Source: Gemmatimonadota bacterium
Lineage (GTDB): Bacteria > Gemmatimonadota > Gemmatimonadetes > Longimicrobiales > RSA9
DNA length: 30,587 nt
Reading direction: 5' to 3'
NCBI GenBank assembly: GCA_019689775.1
Contig: JADGGV010000006.1
Span: 1-30,587, forward strand
Positions 9,479-18,643 of this stretch are shown here, piece by piece. The first letter of the stretch is position 1. Every line of letters starts with the position of its first letter. The notes below the pieces were generated by a model, which was not told where the DNA came from, ran no database searches, and saw only the letters and a list, made by a program, of their open reading frames with translations. A program made the position numbers and the translations under genes.

Positions 9479-10027
9479 ATGGTCACGACCGCCACGACTT
9501 CGCGCTTCGGAGACCTCCTCGCCCTGCGCGCCGCCGTCGCGCGCCTGGGCGAGAGCGACGCCTTCGCCTGGTGGCGCTCCCACGCCCTCACGGAAGCGGG
9601 CGAGTACGCGTTGCCGCGCATCTTCCGCCGCGCCCCGACGCTCGCCGCGGTGCACCTCGCGCTCATGGCGGCGCGGCTCCGCCACGACGAGGCGATGCCG
9701 AAGGAGCCCGTCGTCCACCTGTTCAACCTGGGCGAGGCGTTCGAGGGCGCATTCGAGCGTTGGCTGATCGAGCGGAAGGCGGAGGGGTGGACTCCGGAGC
9801 TGCGGACCGCACGCCCAACGGGGACCGTCGCGGACGCGCTCCGGGAAGCGGGCATCGAGCCTGGCAGCGAACCGGCAGACGGCGATCGGATCCTCCTGGG
9901 GTCGCTGCGGCCCCCCGATCTGGAGAACGCGACGTCGCGGCGGCGGATCGCGACGCGGCTCGCGGCCGCCTACGCGGCCTCGGATCGCGGCCGGCTCGTT
10001 GTGCCGTACTTCCGCGTCGAGAGCTGA
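9479..10027 (+). CDS. brxE: BREX protein BrxE
   Basis: This 182-residue protein matches the BrxE family as I know it: a small helical protein beginning with a leucine-rich segment (LLALRAAVARLGE), then FAWWRSHAL with the WW pair, HDEA near residue 66, and a VVHLFNLGEAFE segment. BrxE is described mainly from type 6 BREX operons, where it is the first gene; its biochemical role is not settled. The ATG at 9479 is taken because the coding pattern begins there; the upstream extension in this frame is arginine- and proline-rich noise. No strong Shine-Dalgarno is present (only CTCGAG next to the ATG). The stop overlaps the ATG of brxA (TGATG), so the two are translationally coupled. Finding it with a BrxL-ending operon is unusual. 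Confidence 0.72.
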   Translation: MVTTATTSRFGDLLALRAAVARLGESDAFAWWRSHALTEAGEYALPRIFRRAPTLAAVHLALMAARLRHDEAMPKEPVVHLFNLGEAFEGAFERWLIERKAEGWTPELRTARPTGTVADALREAGIEPGSEPADGDRILLGSLRPPDLENATSRRRIATRLAAAYAASDRGRLVVPYFRVES

Positions 10028-10824
10028 TGCCGCCCCGCTCGACGGAGGTCAACGCGAACCTGACGAAGGGTGCGGCGGGCAGCGCCGACGTGCTCCAGCT
10101 TCTCCGGCTCTGGCGGGAGGGCGAGCCGCCGGCGGACTTCCAGCGCCGCGCCATCGACGAGAACCTCCTGGGGAAGGTCTCTCGGAGCCGCGCCCACGAC
10201 CTCGTGAAGCAAGTCCTGGCACGCCGCTATTTCCCGGAGGGCGCGACGCAGCCGGCCGCCCACGTCGCGCGCCTGGCTGCGGCGGGCCTGCCACGGGAGG
10301 TCGTGCTGGAGGTGATGTACTATCACACGACGAGGGCGGAGCACCTCCTCTACCTCGTGGGCACGGAACTCCTCTACGGGCTGAGGGAGCAGGGGATCGA
10401 CTCCATCACCACGACCGATGTCGTGCGCTTCGTCCGGCGCCTGCACTCCGAGGGGCGCGTGCCGGCGACGTACTCCGCCGCCGTGCTCGAGAAGCTCGGG
10501 CAGGCGGCGCTCACCACGCTGCGCGACTTCGGCCTCCTCGAGGGGAAGATCCGCAAGCGGATCGCGCCGTTCCGGATCCCGCACGAGGTTGTCGGCTACA
10601 TCGCCTACGCGCTCCGCGACGAGGGACACACGGCCAAGCGCATCGTGGAGCACGAGGACTGGCGGCTACTCCTGCTCTCGCCGCGCGCGGCGGAGGATGC
10701 GATCCTCGACGCGGCCGCCCACGGGCATTTCACGTACTCCGCGGCGGGCGACATCCGACGCTTCGACTGGCGCTACCCGGACCTGGACGCCTACGTCCAT
10801 GCCATCGTTGAAGCAGCGTCTTGA
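10027..10824 (+). CDS. brxA: BREX protein BrxA (DUF1819)
   Basis: This 265-residue protein is BrxA, a small all-helical DNA-binding component of BREX systems needed for phage defence in several studied systems. Recognisable family segments are the N-terminal NANLTKGAAG, the LWREG followed by NLLGKVSRSRAHDLV (about residues 47-62), ARRYFPEG, and a central block with YYHTTRAEHLLY that is conserved in the family. The C-terminus (IRRFDWRYPDLDAYV) is also typical. The ATG shares its A with the brxE stop, and the 3' end overlaps brxB by 26 bases, so expression is tightly coupled. The length is close to the family's usual 200-270 residues. Confidence 0.9.
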   Translation: MPPRSTEVNANLTKGAAGSADVLQLLRLWREGEPPADFQRRAIDENLLGKVSRSRAHDLVKQVLARRYFPEGATQPAAHVARLAAAGLPREVVLEVMYYHTTRAEHLLYLVGTELLYGLREQGIDSITTTDVVRFVRRLHSEGRVPATYSAAVLEKLGQAALTTLRDFGLLEGKIRKRIAPFRIPHEVVGYIAYALRDEGHTAKRIVEHEDWRLLLLSPRAAEDAILDAAAHGHFTYSAAGDIRRFDWRYPDLDAYVHAIVEAAS

Positions 10825-11383
10825 GCAGCTCGAGCAGAAGATCCTGGCGGGACGACCGCTCGGGCCCTCGACGGACATCCCGTTCGGTATCTTCGTCTAC
10901 GACCCGGCCGAGGAGCTGGAGATGCGGCGCCAGGCCAGCCTCTTCGCCACCCGTCTCGAGAATGGCGGGAAGCGGGTGCGGAGCGTGGACCTGGGCGCGC
11001 TTCTCTGGGCGTGCCTGGACGAGAGCCCGCTCGGACCGCGCGCGTTGGAGGTAGAGGAGGCGTTCGGGAGCGAGCTCGAAGCCATTCTGCATCAGGCGCA
11101 TACGATGGTCGCCGGCCAGCACGAGCACGAACCGGGGCCGCTCGAGCGGCGCATCATCGAGCAGCTTGCGGATGCTGATCGAGTCCGCGACTTCGCGCTG
11201 CTCAGCCGCGCCGGCGAACTCTTCCCCATCTACCGCACCTCGGCGTTGCTCGAGCGGCTGATCGGCCACGTCCGGATCCCCACGCTCCTACTCTACCCGG
11301 GGACGATGACCGGCCCGACGGAGCTGCGGTTCATGGGCGTCTGCGACCCCAGCCCGAACTACCGACCAACGATCTACGCCTAA
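10799..11383 (+). CDS. brxB: BREX protein BrxB (DUF1788)
   Basis: This 194-residue protein is BrxB (DUF1788). The characteristic elements are IFVYDPAEELEMRRQ early on, a mid-protein HEPGPLERRIIEQL segment, then ALLSRAGELFPIYRTSALLE, and a C-terminal block with PTLLLYPGTM followed by FMGV. The ATG at 10799 lies inside the end of brxA and gives the usual basic, helical start (MPSLKQRLEQLE). BrxB is conserved in most BREX types next to BrxA and BrxC and is required for defence where tested, though its molecular role is still poorly defined. It is followed after 11 bases by brxC. Nothing appears truncated. Confidence 0.92.
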   Translation: MPSLKQRLEQLEQKILAGRPLGPSTDIPFGIFVYDPAEELEMRRQASLFATRLENGGKRVRSVDLGALLWACLDESPLGPRALEVEEAFGSELEAILHQAHTMVAGQHEHEPGPLERRIIEQLADADRVRDFALLSRAGELFPIYRTSALLERLIGHVRIPTLLLYPGTMTGPTELRFMGVCDPSPNYRPTIYA

Positions 11384-11394
11384 CCCGAAGCGCG

Positions 11395-14300
11395 ATGGCA
11401 ACCGTGATGACACAGCGGATCCTCGAACTCTTCGATCGGGACGTGGACCGGCCGATCGAGGAGGTCGTGAAGGTCGACCAGACCAACGCGGCGGTCGTCC
11501 GGGACGAGATCGAGGAGTACGTCCCGACGACGTCCATCAAGGCGTTCTACCGGAAGATCCTCGAGCGCTACCGCGAGACTCCCAACAAGCCTCACGAAGG
11601 CATCGGCATCTGGATCTCGGGCTTCTTCGGCGCCGGTAAGTCCTCCTTCGCCAAGATCCTCGGCTACGCGCTGGAGAACCGCGACCTGGACGGCGTCTCC
11701 GCGGCCGAGCTCTTCGCGCGGCAGGCGGAGGACCCCGAGATCGCGGCGCTGCTGCGCGCGATCAACGAGCAGATCCCAACCAAGGCCGTGATCTTCGACG
11801 TCTCGACCACCGCGGTCGTCACCGACTCCGCCCAGACGCTGACCGACATCGTCTACCGGGTCCTGATCCGCGAGCTGGGCTACGCCGCCGACCCGGCGAT
11901 CGCCGAGCTGGAGATCCAGCTCGAGAACGAGGGGAAGCTGGCGGCGTTCGTGGAGGCGTATGCGCGCACGTTCGGCGCCGACTGGGACGAGCAGAAGCAT
12001 TTCGCCGCCACCGCCCGCAACCGCGCGAGCCGCGTGCTCCATGAGCTCGAGCCGGCTACCTACCCGCACGCCGACTCCTGGGCCCGGACGCCGCTTGCCC
12101 TCGAGATCAACGCGAACTTCGTCGCGCGGCGGGCGTGGGAGCTGATGGGCCGGCGCGGCGGCGGCCGCGCGCTGGTCTTCATCATCGACGAGGTCGGGCA
12201 GTACGTCGCCCGCAGCAACCAGAAGATGCTCGACCTGCAAGGGCTCGTGCAGGCGCTCGGGCGCGAGGGGAAGAACCACGCGCACGAATGGAAGGGCCAG
12301 GTCTGGATCGTGGTCACCTCGCAGGAGCGGCTGACCGAAGTCGTCGACAACCTCGGCGGGCATCAGGTCGAGTTGGCCCGGCTCCAGGACCGCTTCGCCA
12401 CCTCCGTCGACCTCGCGCCCTCGGACATCCGCGAGGTGACCAGCCAGCGCGTCCTCAAGAAGAAGCCCTCGGCCAAGGATGCGCTCCGTTCGCTCTACGA
12501 GGCCCACAAGGGAAAGCTCGCGGAGGCCACGCGCCTCTCCGGCCGCCTCCAGGGCCCGCCGCTCGATGCCGACACCTTCGCCGACCTCTACCCGTTCCTG
12601 CCGTATCAGATCGACCTGCTTATCGAGACCGTCTCCGGCCTGCGCACGCAGGCAGGGGCAAGTAAGCACGTGGGCGGCGCCAATCGCACGATCATCAAGC
12701 TCGCGCAGCAGGTACTGATCAACGACGAGACGCGCCTCGGCCACGAGCCCGTCGGCCGCCTCGTTACCCTCGCCCAGGTCTACGAGCTGCTCAAGGGGCT
12801 CGTCGCCACCGAGCGACGCCACGACGTGGACGAGATCCAGGAGAGCTTCGGCGCCGACGCGATGGAGACGCAGGTCGCCAAGGCGCTGGCGCTCCTTCAG
12901 TTCGTCCCGTCCGTGGCGCGCACCCCGGAAAATCTCGCCGTCGTCCTGCACCCGAGCGTGGACGCGGCGCCGCGGCGCGCGGAAGTCGAGGCCGCGCTCG
13001 AGGAGCTGCGGAAGGCCGGCAAGGCGCGCCAGACCGAGAGCGGCTGGGAGCTGCTCTCGCAGGTGGGGCGGAGCTGGGAGGACGAGCGCCGCGGGATCGA
13101 GGTGCTCCCCAAGCACCGCCAGGACCTGCTCCGGGACGCGGCGCTCCAGCTTCTGGGCGAGGTGGGCGGCTACCGCCACGGCGGGATCAAGACCTTCAGC
13201 CTCGCGCCGGTCGTGAACGGACAGAAGGCGCAGGGCTCGGGGGGCATCGAGCTGCGTACCCGGATCGTTCTCGAGCCGGAGGGGCTCGCCGCCGCGCGCG
13301 ACGCCGCGCGCCAGGAGAGCAACACCGAGAGCGGCCAGAACGCCATCCACTGGGTCGTGGCCACGCCCGACGAGCTGCTCCGCGTGGTGGATGACCTGCA
13401 TCGGTCGCTCCAGATGGTGGGCAAGTACGAGCGCGAGCAGCTCTCGGCCGAGGAGTCGAAACTCTTCTCCGACGAGAAGACTCGCCAGAGCACGCTGCGC
13501 GCCAAGCTCACCGGCCAGCTCAAGCGCGCGGTCGTCCAGGGCGACAGCTTCTTCCGCGGGGTCCAGACCCCGGTCGCCGACTTCGGGACCGACCTCGGCG
13601 AGGCGGCGCGCGGTGCGCTCAGGGCCGCCGTGCCCAAGCTGTTCCCCAAGTTCGACATGGCCGCGGTCCAGGTGAAGAGCGCAGCCGAGGCGGCGAAGAT
13701 CCTCGAGTCGGACAGCCTGGCCGGCCTGTCCGCGGTCTACGGCGATGGCGACGGCGGCCTCGGGCTGGTCGTGCGCCAGGCCGGCGACTACCGCATCGAG
13801 CCGCAGCGCCCGGCCGCTCAGGAGGTCTTCGGCTTCATCGAGCGCCAGAAGAACTACGGCCAGAAGGCGACCGGGAAGCTGCTCGAGACCGCCTTTACCG
13901 GCTTCGGCTACGGCTGGGACCTCGAGGTGGTGATGCTCCTTACGGCCACGCTATTCCGGGCCGGGAAGATCGAGGTCTACCACGGGAAGCGCTACACGAG
14001 CTACACCGAGACCGGCGTGCTCGACGTGTTCCGCAAGCCGCAGGTCTTCCGCAGCGCCACCTTCGCGCCCCGCGAGGACGAGCTGACGTTCCCGATGCGC
14101 GTCGAGTGCGCGAAGGCCCTCGAGGAGCTGTACGGCGAGCCGGTCTCCTACCATGACGAGGGCGCGCTCGCCAGCGCGATACGCAACCACCTCCCGGCCG
14201 AGCGCACCCGCGTCGTGGACACGCGTGCGAAGCTCCAGGCGAACGGCCTCCCCGGCGCCGAGGCGCTGACGGAGTTCGTCACGACGCTCGACGGGATCGG

Positions 14301-15012
14301 CGAGGGCTCCGCTGTGGACACGATCAAGGCGTTCCACGAGCAGCGCGATGCGCTCCGCTCGGGGCTCGCCCGGGTGGCGCGGCTGGAGGCGGTGCTGGCG
14401 GGCTCCACGCTCTCCTCCCTCCGCCGGGCGCAGGACGCCCTGCACACGCTGTGGCCGCAGCTTCAGGCAGTCGGCGCGAGCGAGGTAGCCGAGGCGGCTG
14501 CCGACCTCGCGGAGAAGCTCGGCTCGCCGGACTTCTTCGAGCACCTCAAGTCGATCCACCATCGCGGCGAGGAGATCCGGCAGGCGCACGACGCGCGGCG
14601 CACCGAGTTCGCCGGGCAGCTCACCGAGGCCGTGCGGCGCCACGTCGACGACCTGCGCAACCGCCAGATCTGGGAGGCGGTGCCGGAGGAGAGCCGGGCG
14701 GCGCTGCTGCGGCCGTTCGAGCAACTGGTCGCCAAGGCGGACGCGGCCTCGGGTGCGTCGCTGGCCGAATTGCGGAGCGGGGTCTACGCGCTCGACGGGA
14801 TGCACGCAGAGGCAGTGCAGCGACTGGTCGAGGCCTACGAGGCCCTCTCGAAGGGCCCGGACGAGCCGGCGCCGGTCGTGCGGCGGGTGCGCCTCAGCCA
14901 TCTCGCGCCGGAGGGCATCCGCACGGAGGACGAGGTAGAGAAGGTGGTGGGGCGCATACGGGCGGAGTGCCTGGAGGCGATCTCCAGAGGCGAGACGGTG
15001 GTGCTGGAATGA
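11395..15012 (+). CDS. brxC: BREX ATPase BrxC (PglY-like)
   Basis: This 1205-residue protein is the large P-loop ATPase of BREX. A Walker A motif, GFFGAGKSS (residues 76-84), follows an N-terminal segment that starts MTQRILELFDRDVDRPIEEVVKVD, typical of BrxC. A Walker B-like RALVFIIDEVGQYV lies near residues 257-268, followed by an arginine-finger-type VVTSQERL segment. The rest is long, charged and probably coiled, as expected. BrxC is thought to form oligomers that link the modification and exclusion functions; it is essential for defence in studied systems. ATG 11395 is used; ATG 11407 would lose four residues and cannot be ruled out. The stop overlaps a possible small frame (ATGA at 15009). 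In canonical operons pglX would come next, but here the C-terminal half of PglX follows instead. Confidence 0.94.
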   Translation: MATVMTQRILELFDRDVDRPIEEVVKVDQTNAAVVRDEIEEYVPTTSIKAFYRKILERYRETPNKPHEGIGIWISGFFGAGKSSFAKILGYALENRDLDGVSAAELFARQAEDPEIAALLRAINEQIPTKAVIFDVSTTAVVTDSAQTLTDIVYRVLIRELGYAADPAIAELEIQLENEGKLAAFVEAYARTFGADWDEQKHFAATARNRASRVLHELEPATYPHADSWARTPLALEINANFVARRAWELMGRRGGGRALVFIIDEVGQYVARSNQKMLDLQGLVQALGREGKNHAHEWKGQVWIVVTSQERLTEVVDNLGGHQVELARLQDRFATSVDLAPSDIREVTSQRVLKKKPSAKDALRSLYEAHKGKLAEATRLSGRLQGPPLDADTFADLYPFLPYQIDLLIETVSGLRTQAGASKHVGGANRTIIKLAQQVLINDETRLGHEPVGRLVTLAQVYELLKGLVATERRHDVDEIQESFGADAMETQVAKALALLQFVPSVARTPENLAVVLHPSVDAAPRRAEVEAALEELRKAGKARQTESGWELLSQVGRSWEDERRGIEVLPKHRQDLLRDAALQLLGEVGGYRHGGIKTFSLAPVVNGQKAQGSGGIELRTRIVLEPEGLAAARDAARQESNTESGQNAIHWVVATPDELLRVVDDLHRSLQMVGKYEREQLSAEESKLFSDEKTRQSTLRAKLTGQLKRAVVQGDSFFRGVQTPVADFGTDLGEAARGALRAAVPKLFPKFDMAAVQVKSAAEAAKILESDSLAGLSAVYGDGDGGLGLVVRQAGDYRIEPQRPAAQEVFGFIERQKNYGQKATGKLLETAFTGFGYGWDLEVVMLLTATLFRAGKIEVYHGKRYTSYTETGVLDVFRKPQVFRSATFAPREDELTFPMRVECAKALEELYGEPVSYHDEGALASAIRNHLPAERTRVVDTRAKLQANGLPGAEALTEFVTTLDGIGEGSAVDTIKAFHEQRDALRSGLARVARLEAVLAGSTLSSLRRAQDALHTLWPQLQAVGASEVAEAAADLAEKLGSPDFFEHLKSIHHRGEEIRQAHDARRTEFAGQLTEAVRRHVDDLRNRQIWEAVPEESRAALLRPFEQLVAKADAASGASLAELRSGVYALDGMHAEAVQRLVEAYEALSKGPDEPAPVVRRVRLSHLAPEGIRTEDEVEKVVGRIRAECLEAISRGETVVLE

Positions 15013-15380
15013 CGGCCGGTACAAGCGACGCCGTTATCCTCGGGCCGCCCAAGCGCGCGGCCGCGCTTGCGGCCGCCACAGCAACCGCGCAGGCGCTGCA
15101 TCGGCGCCTCGCCACTGGGGGCGTAGACGACCTCGAGCACGTCGGAACCCCGCGCGCGGCCGCCGCGGGTCTGCCCGCGGAGCCGAAGGCCGCGGGGGAG
15201 CCGGCCGCGGTGCGCAGCGATCTCACGAACCGATGCCTTCCGGTTTCGCGCGGCCTCCACATGGAACTGCGGCTTGGTCGGGGGCGCGAGGACCGGGATG
15301 AGCCGGACGAGCCGGACGCGCGCGCGCAAACCGGGGCCGTAGTTGCCGAGATCGTGGCGCACGCCGGAGGTTGGTCATGA
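15009..15380 (+). CDS. Doubtful small ORF between brxC and the first PglX C-terminal gene
   Basis: A 123-residue frame starts at an ATGA overlap with the brxC stop and ends four bases into the next gene. The overlap geometry is what one expects of a coupled gene. The translation is alanine-, arginine- and glycine-rich with no recognisable domain, and the stretch contains at least two strong GC hairpins, so it could equally be a non-coding spacer that happens to be open. I recognise no family and no trace of the PglX methyltransferase half here. Confidence 0.25.
   Translation: MTAGTSDAVILGPPKRAAALAAATATAQALHRRLATGGVDDLEHVGTPRAAAAGLPAEPKAAGEPAAVRSDLTNRCLPVSRGLHMELRLGRGREDRDEPDEPDARAQTGAVVAEIVAHAGGWS
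15057..15180 (+). repeat. Two GC-rich tetraloop hairpins after brxC
   Basis: GCGGCCGC at 15057-15064 and again at 15069-15076 (its own reverse complement) give an 8-bp stem with a GCTT loop. CCGCGGG at 15163-15169 and CCCGCGG at 15174-15180 give a 7-bp stem with a TCTG loop. Both lie in the 364-base spacer between brxC and the first PglX C-terminal gene. Neither is followed by a T-run. They could slow or partly stop transcription, or stabilise the mRNA of the upstream genes. Confidence 0.45.
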
Positions 15381-17572
15381 GCTGCGCCGCATTCATCCGG
15401 GTGCACGACGCGGAGCCGGAGCGGAGGTCGGAGGCGCTGCGCGACCGGATCGAGCGGCACCGGTGCGGCGCAGAGACGGGCGAGGTCTTCTGCATCGAGA
15501 TGCGTGAGTTCGCGTCGATCCCTGGGTCGCCGTTCGCCTATTGGGCCGGCAACGGGATCCGCCGGATCTTCCGCGAGTTCCCGCCGCTGGAGGGAAACGC
15601 GGGGACGGTCAGGGTCGGGTTACAGACATCCGACGACTCCCGCTTCGTGCGCGCGTGGTGGGAGGTGGACCCGCGCCGAATCGGGTTCTCGCCGGAGGAC
15701 ACGCGGAACGGCCGCGGCTGGGTGCACTTCGCCAAAGGCGGGAGCTACAGCCCGTATTACGCCGACGTGCACCTGGTGGTGAACTGGTTCGGGCGGGGGG
15801 CGGAGATCAAGAACTTCTACAAGCCAGATGGACGCCTTGCTTCACGGCCGCAGAACGAGGAGTTCTACTTCCGGCCGGGGCTGACGTGGCCGCGGCGGAC
15901 AACGAGCGGATTGAGCGTTCGCCGGCTTCCTGCCGGCTGCGCATTCGCCGACAAGGGTCCGTCCGCCTTCGTCGCCGGGGATGATACGCAGCGCCTGACG
16001 GTTCTCCAAGCGCTCCTCCAAAGCAGCCTCGCCGAGACCTTAATCGCCACCACGCTCGCGGCTGTCGCCGCGGCGGCTCGTTCGTACGAGGTCGGCGTCA
16101 TCCAGCAGCTCCCGGTTCCGCACCTTGCCAATGCCGCTGGCTTGACCGAGCCCTGCGATTTCATTTTCGAGTACATTCGGATCTCTGATCGCTGGAACGA
16201 GACCAGTCACGCGTTTGGCCTGCCCTCCCTGATCCGGGACGGTGCGCCGGAGTTCGGTCTAGCACAGACGGTGGCGGTCGAGGAGGCAAACGGCGCGGGC
16301 GTGTCCGCGTGGGCTGCGGACGCGCAGACCTCCCTGGATCGGCAGGTATGCGCCTTATATGGGCTTGAGGAGAGCGACGCGGCGCCGGCACGGCCCGACG
16401 ACCATCCTGATCCCATCGATGTGCCCGCGGCGGACGCGACTAATGCCGATGAGGATGACGCGGGAGGCGAAGCGGGCGAAGAAGCCATCGGTGAAGATGC
16501 GTCCCGCCGCGTGGCGAACCTTCTGATGTGGTGCGTGGGAGTGGCCTTTGGCCGCTGGGACGTGCGCATGGCCCGGGACCCGTCGCTCATCCCGGCGCTG
16601 CAGGGCCCGTTCGAGCGGCTGCCGCCGGTCGCCCCGGGCGGCCTTGTCGGGCCCGACGGCCTCCCGGCCACCCCGGACCGCATCGCCTCGGAGGCGTGGC
16701 TCCGCGCGCGCCCGAACGTGATCACGCTCCCCGAGCCCGGCAGCTTCGAGGGCCCCGAGAGCGTCACGGCCAGAGACTACCCGATTGAGGTCGCCTGGGA
16801 TGGCATCCTGGTCGACGACCCCGGCCACCCGCGCGACATCGTCGCCAAGGTGCGCGAGGTCCTGGCCTACGTGTACGGGAGCGCGGAGCGGGCGCAGGAG
16901 ATCGAGGAGGAGGCGCTCGGGATCCTGCAGGAGGGCGGGCGCACGCCGCGCACCTTGCGCGACTGGTTCCGCAATCAGAAGGCGGCGGAGCTGGGCAAGA
17001 CCTTCTTCGACTTCCACATCCAGCGCTACAGGAAGAGCCGGCGCAAGGCGCCGATCTACTGGCGGCTCACCAGCAACCCGGGGCGTGGCCAGGCCGAGTA
17101 CAGCGTCTGGCTCTACTACCACCGGCTCACGGGGGATACGCTCTGGCAGGTGCTGACCCGCTACGTCGGCCCCAAGCGGGAGCTGGAGGCGAGGCGGCTC
17201 GAGGAGCTGCGGCGTGGGCGGGAGCGCGCGGGCGCGGGGGAGCGGGGCCGCATCGAGAAGGAGATCGAGGCGAAGCTGCAGCTCCTTGAGGAGCTGGACT
17301 GGTTTGAGGCGCGGTTGCGCGCCGTGGCCGGGCGCGGCTACGCGCCCGAGCTGGACGACGGCGTGATCATCAACCTCGCCCCGCTGCACGAGCTGGTGCC
17401 GTGGAGCGAGCCGGAGAAGGTGTGGAAGAAGCTCGAGGACGGGGAGTGTGACTGGGCCAAGCTGGCCATGAAGTACTGGCCCGAGCGCGTGCGCGAGAGG
17501 TGCCGAGAGGACAAGAGCCTCGCCATCGCCCATGGCCTCGCTGCGAGCGAACGCTCGGCAACCAGAGAGTGA
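15377..17572 (+). CDS. pglX: PglX C-terminal half, specificity-like protein S1
   Basis: This 731-residue protein corresponds to the part of BREX PglX that follows the methyltransferase domain. There is no DPACGSG or NPPF motif, so it cannot methylate alone. Its N-terminal region (about 1-330) is target-recognition-like, with segments such as IPGSPFAYW, GLQT, WWEVDPRRIGF, WVHFAKGG, SYSPYY, SRPQNEEFYFRPGLTWPRR and LPAGCAFADKGP that are typical of PglX and related type IIG/IIL enzymes. An acidic, probably flexible linker follows (about 340-377, rich in D, E and A). From residue 378 to near the end it has the conserved PglX C-terminal region (LLMWCVGVAFGRWD, then RDWFR, FFDFHIQRY, PIYWRLTS and NLAPLHELVPW). 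ATG 15377 is used because GGAGG lies six bases upstream; an in-frame TTG at 15371 is possible. I infer that it pairs with the separate methyltransferase at 24790-26703 to set sequence specificity. Confidence 0.85.
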   Translation: MSCAAFIRVHDAEPERRSEALRDRIERHRCGAETGEVFCIEMREFASIPGSPFAYWAGNGIRRIFREFPPLEGNAGTVRVGLQTSDDSRFVRAWWEVDPRRIGFSPEDTRNGRGWVHFAKGGSYSPYYADVHLVVNWFGRGAEIKNFYKPDGRLASRPQNEEFYFRPGLTWPRRTTSGLSVRRLPAGCAFADKGPSAFVAGDDTQRLTVLQALLQSSLAETLIATTLAAVAAAARSYEVGVIQQLPVPHLANAAGLTEPCDFIFEYIRISDRWNETSHAFGLPSLIRDGAPEFGLAQTVAVEEANGAGVSAWAADAQTSLDRQVCALYGLEESDAAPARPDDHPDPIDVPAADATNADEDDAGGEAGEEAIGEDASRRVANLLMWCVGVAFGRWDVRMARDPSLIPALQGPFERLPPVAPGGLVGPDGLPATPDRIASEAWLRARPNVITLPEPGSFEGPESVTARDYPIEVAWDGILVDDPGHPRDIVAKVREVLAYVYGSAERAQEIEEEALGILQEGGRTPRTLRDWFRNQKAAELGKTFFDFHIQRYRKSRRKAPIYWRLTSNPGRGQAEYSVWLYYHRLTGDTLWQVLTRYVGPKRELEARRLEELRRGRERAGAGERGRIEKEIEAKLQLLEELDWFEARLRAVAGRGYAPELDDGVIINLAPLHELVPWSEPEKVWKKLEDGECDWAKLAMKYWPERVRERCREDKSLAIAHGLAASERSATRE
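16508..17535 (+). repeat. Long direct repeat, copy 1 (C-terminal region of S1)
   Basis: This 1028-base stretch aligns without any gap to 20139-21166, 3631 bases downstream in the same orientation. By eye the two encode about 342 aligned residues with roughly 36 differences. One stretch, 17108-17196 against 20739-20827, is identical over 89 bases. The repeat begins abruptly at the codon for the R of RVANLLMW, and upstream of it the two genes are clearly different. Such repeats can recombine to delete or exchange what lies between them. Confidence 0.85.
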
Positions 17573-17579
17573 TCAGACC

Positions 17580-18575
17580 GTGGCCACGATAAGAACACCT
17601 GACCGGAAGATTCTGCGGCGCCGGTGCTCCCAAGCGGAGAACGTGCTCGTCTCTTCGCCGTTCTACAGCGGAAGCTCGGTTCCGTGGATCCGTCCGAGGG
17701 ACGACGGAACGCTCGAATTCTGGACGCGGCTGAATCCGTTCGATTGGGCGAACCGCGTTCCTGATCCGAATGCACTGCTAAAGGACCTTGAGAAGTTCGG
17801 GTCCGATCGCGTGACGCTACGTGTCGCCCGGAAGCTGCACGCGAAGATCTATATGGCGGACGAAGAATGGGCGTGGATTGGATCGCCGAATCTCTCGTGG
17901 ATGGGATTCGAGCGGAACCTAGAGCTGGTGTGTGAGCTGGATGCGACCGAGGTTCCTTCGCTCCTGCGGGTGGTGGGGCAGCTGCGCGGATCCCTTACCG
18001 AGATCACTGTGGAGGATCTGGCGGCCTTCGTTTCGACGACTTGGGACGCCATCAAGACGGAGCACGCCCGCGGCGAGGCAGAACTGTCGGGCGATATGCA
18101 GGCTGCTGTGGAGCTCGCGGACGAACTCGTCGCTCCACGTCCAGCCGTTCGGCCAACGAACCTGCCGCCGCTCTCTGAATTCATCCGGTTCCTGCGAACG
18201 CGTCCCGAGCCCGCCGCCACCGAGTTGTTGGCGCGCCACGGCGGAAAGCATAACCTGCAAGGACACGTGAAGCAGACGTACTACGGAGCGCTGGTCTTTC
18301 TGCTGGACCCCGCACGCGCGGCTCTGCGCCAGAGGTTAGCCAACGCGAAGCTCGTCTCCGTCCCGCGGATCGCCGAAGATGTAACCGACTCATGGAGCGA
18401 TTTCCTTGATCGCAACGCCAGTTTGCGCGACGACGACCTCGACTTCAACTTTTCGATCCTCCGGCGGATCATGCCGGAGAGATGGGGTGGATACACAACG
18501 ACAGGTGGTGGCGGAAGCCCAACCCTGAAGCGGATGCTGCCCCTCGTCGCACGCTTCCTGGATGAACGCCAGTGA
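17580..18575 (+). CDS. Single-HKD phospholipase-D-like protein with a novel C-terminal domain
   Basis: This 331-residue protein has an N-terminal PLD-like domain with one catalytic motif: His87-x-Lys89-x4-Asp94 in KLHAKIYMAD, followed by IGSPNLS with Asn104, the usual continuation. Proteins with a single HKD work as dimers and include nucleases such as BfiI and Nuc. The C-terminal part (about 190-331) is not a family I recognise; it contains HNLQGH (LQGH at 226-229) and ends with a glycine-rich turn followed by LKRMLPLVARF. The next gene appears to encode this C-terminal domain alone. A GTG start at 17580 is chosen, seven bases after the S1 stop; an ATG at 17532 would overlap S1 by 41 bases. 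Base composition is visibly less GC-rich than the BREX genes. It may be a nuclease effector in the island, but that is inference. Confidence 0.75.
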   Translation: MATIRTPDRKILRRRCSQAENVLVSSPFYSGSSVPWIRPRDDGTLEFWTRLNPFDWANRVPDPNALLKDLEKFGSDRVTLRVARKLHAKIYMADEEWAWIGSPNLSWMGFERNLELVCELDATEVPSLLRVVGQLRGSLTEITVEDLAAFVSTTWDAIKTEHARGEAELSGDMQAAVELADELVAPRPAVRPTNLPPLSEFIRFLRTRPEPAATELLARHGGKHNLQGHVKQTYYGALVFLLDPARAALRQRLANAKLVSVPRIAEDVTDSWSDFLDRNASLRDDDLDFNFSILRRIMPERWGGYTTTGGGGSPTLKRMLPLVARFLDERQ

Positions 18576-18643
18576 ACGCGGAGCATGCCGTTGTCGTGAC
18601 GCGTGGCCAAGCCACATGATTGAACCAGCGCCAGGAGAATCGC

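Noticed and set aside
11380..13401. 673-codon minus-strand frame under brxC
   Set aside because: It mirrors the codon bias of brxC; no motif, no ribosome binding site, and the plus-strand gene is certain.
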